From contig NC_065881.2 of NCBI RefSeq assembly GCF_932274485.2, forward strand, positions 63,498,702 through 63,562,701: a DNA stretch of 64,000 nt, given 5' to 3'. Position 1 is the stretch's first letter; the number at the start of each line of letters is the position of its first letter. The notes under the pieces are model-generated. The model saw nothing but the letters and a program-made list of their open reading frames with translations, made no database searches and was not told where the DNA came from. Made by a program: the position numbers and the translations under genes. The stretch comes from Patella vulgata (taxonomy: Eukaryota > Mollusca > Gastropoda > Patellidae). Shown here piece after piece: positions 61,621 to 64,000 of this stretch.

Positions 61621-63784
61621 AACTTCTATAGAATTCTCAATAGAATATTGGTCAGATCAGCTCTTTAGAGTGCTTGTCCTTCTTTCACCAAGTCATCAGT
61701 AGGACCATCCCCAGACAGTAAGATCTACTGCAGACCACTTTGTACCTTCACAATCACAACCAATATACATGTAATGTTTTTAAACCCGGATGTAACAGTT
61801 AGGCAATTTCAAGTATGTCAGGATACCATATTGAAATTATAAGGACACTGTTTTCAGCTTCATGGTTTTTCTTCATATCCATGTCTTTATTAGACAATAA
61901 TAATACTTTTAAAAGTGTCCCTTTTGTTCTTTTACGGTCAGTTTTTCTAAGGTGCATGTTCTCGACTCACACAAGTGCAAGAATGGCTCCAATTTGTAGG
62001 TTTTTTCATTGTTTTCAAGGGCTAAATTACTATAATAGATTTGTGGTTGGAATAGTAGTTACTTCTCTGTTAGATTGACTACAGCAATACAAGGTTTCAG
62101 TATTTCCCAAAGTTCTCTCTTGGTTGCTTAGCCACCGAAAACTTAATATTGCAAAGAACCAATTAATATAAATACAGTAAATGCCCCCTTATATATAGCC
62201 TTTAAACTTTAAGAGGCAGCAAATTTCATCTTGTGTCATGATCAACAAGAATTCGGTTAATTTATTCGTCCCTAAAAATATGAAACAATTAGGCACCCCC
62301 TCCCCCTTTAAAAAAAAAACCAAAAAAAAACCAAACAGTAAGGTTCAGATCGAAAAATGTTATATTCTTACCCAATAGAAATTGTCAGGTCTCCAGGATT
62401 AGAATAATGTTGTTAATTCACGCCATTGTCAGAACTGATAGTGGTATGTTTGATTATGGCTAGAAGTTGTGTATTGTTTGTTTATATTAGTCGTGTTTAC
62501 AATCTCTTGTCACGTATGGGTCAACTTAATCCATTGCCTTCTATCAAACATTGTCAATTAAGGAATAAATGACCTATGTCGTCGAATCATCAGATGATAA
62601 GTTTTCTACACGATAGGAGAATAAAAGCATGAATTATGGTTTTAACATTGAACTAAAGTTGTCGATAGAAGACAAACTAGATGAGCACGTGTCTGTTCCT
62701 CGTAATATGCTAGTCCTTTCTCGGTAATTAAAGCCTTTCGGTATGTGGGGTTGCTGAACGCGCCCCATAAAGAAACAATCTGATTAAAACACAGATCCTA
62801 TTTCGTTTCGTTTTTTATAGTTCAAAATTTCGTTGTACTTGTCTTTACTACACTAGGATCTGGAAGAGTTGTTATTACCGGCGTTTTGGTTGAAGTGAGG
62901 GATAAGCCATTGAAACAGTCTGTTACGGCGACTGCTTGGCGTGCCATGCCCGTACTGCGGCTAAACCACTAGAAATGCCAACGCTGATTGATTAATCAAT
63001 GTCTGATGTCATAGGGTCAAAAGCCGCTAGTACGATCCCTGCCACGACTTTCGAGTACAACTTGTCAGATCTTCATGGACCCAGACTAGCAATTATTTGC
63101 CTATTGACTTCAATGTTAAATGGCTGTAACATCACAGGCTGTAGCTTTTTGCTCAACATTCCGTTGGTTCCAATCTTTAATCAAATTGGCAGTTTTTCAT
63201 TTAAACTAAGCGTAAAAATACGATTGCAGCAATATACGATTTTAAAAGTGAGTTGTGACCCTTTAAAGGGCCAATCTCGATTATATTTTGAAGAATAAAC
63301 TGCCCAATTTTGTGTTAAAAGCCCTTACAATCCCATACCTTAGTGCCGAGCAACTAACTAAATACGTGATAACGTTTCCAAACAATTTAAACCCGACAGT
63401 CTTCATCTGGTAATGGAGACCAGTGCCCCAATATTATACGATGTCTGGATAAAACCAGGCTTTTATTCTATAAAAATAACGTGTAGGTGAAATTTACCTT
63501 TCGTTATCAAGTACAGCACGGGAACGGCAATAAATTGGAAGGTCACCTAACGAAACTAATGACCCGAAATTTTAAAAGGGTTACGTGTCCGGATAAGCGG
63601 TTTCGACGTTCACGTCCAAAAGACTCAATATTTTGAGCTTAAATTTTGAGACAAGGTAGGCTAAATACACCATTCCTCTATATTTTGGCGCTTAAATTTC
63701 ATACATTTTCATACTTTTATTTCTGAAACTTTGTTAAAATCGGAATGGTCCCTTTAAATAAAATTGCACCCATCTGAGTTCAAA
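61620..63784. other. Downstream region without recognised gene
   Basis: Short ORFs on the plus strand (61815-62078 and 62999-63298) show no motifs or splice-supported continuation that I recognise. It contains an imperfect A-rich run near 62310-62330. The 3' part (62640-63780) is less repetitive and could hold regulatory or 5' sequence of a neighbouring gene. Confidence 0.35.
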
Positions 63785-64000
63785 AAGTTAAACATACATT
63801 ATGCAAGAGCTAAATCTGCCTATTGCAGGTCTTTCTTTAGGCCTGAAATGTTATCTAAATTATTAATAAGACAATAATTAACTTATTCAGACCATAATCA
63901 ACTCTCGGTGCCATCGCTAGCCTGTGATATTTACTGGATTTGAATCCAATTTACTGCTCAACCCTCATTGATGATTTAATCCAAAAATGGACTTTAGTAA
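63785..64000 (-). repeat. GATAAAGAGCTGG family, minus orientation, runs off the window
   Basis: TTAAACATACATTATGCAAG, AGCTAAATCTGCCTATTGCA, ATTTACTGGATTTGAATCCA. The copy is cut by the window edge. Confidence 0.68.

Noticed and set aside
62999-63298. 99-codon ORF near the right edge
   Set aside because: No recognised domain; length is within chance for an open AT-rich stretch. Left as unassigned.

Overview
The window is AT-rich, intron-rich animal DNA. Two recognisable host genes lie on the + strand, embedded in a dense layer of mobile-element remains. The tRNA-headed SINEs ending in GTTAAACCCC, the foldback and MITE-like families with tandem cores, and the style of the two proteins suggest a marine mollusc, probably a gastropod or relative. 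This is an inference, because no species marker was recognised.

Region 1 (1-10.3 kb) holds the 3' nine exons of NDUFAF6, the squalene/phytoene-synthase-fold assembly factor of mitochondrial complex I. Its first exons lie left of the window. Its introns hold tandem-module arrays (2.1-2.9 kb and 7.7-9.8 kb, the latter a long-armed foldback), a short-arm MITE, two tRNA-derived SINE families and a LINE tail.

Region 2 (10.3-17.7 kb) is intergenic. It holds repeat copies, a nearly whole Tc1-like DNA transposon (13,129-14,659) inserted in an older MITE-like repeat, a largely unique stretch (about 15.0-16.2 kb) that may carry the next gene's promoter, and an apparently perfect 261-bp tandem duplication.

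Region 3 (17.7-60.3 kb) is one 29-exon gene for a WD40 protein best matched to WDR97 (KIAA1875-type, cilium-associated). All exon phases agree and give 1,584 codons plus stop. The join of exon 13 to exon 14 needs a non-canonical AC acceptor. Its introns contain a 5'-truncated CR1/L2-like LINE, a hAT MITE with a perfect 8-bp target duplication, an internally deleted Tc1 relative, seven or more members of the ATACGCCCACATTTT element family, foldback MITEs, minisatellites and many SINEs. Several elements end within 10-50 bp of splice sites. One SINE duplicated a splice acceptor as its target-site duplication. A lone antisense exon encoding the C-terminus of a trypsin-like protease lies in intron 8.

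Region 4 (60.3-64 kb) is the 3' UTR/flank of the WD40 gene and sequence with no recognised gene, ending in a repeat that runs off the window.

The most notable general pattern is that at least three otherwise different repeat families carry tandem modules with one shared layout (CTACAG, CACAATT, CCGATTT, GAAACTT). I found no virus-like element, CRISPR array, rRNA or genuine tRNA gene.
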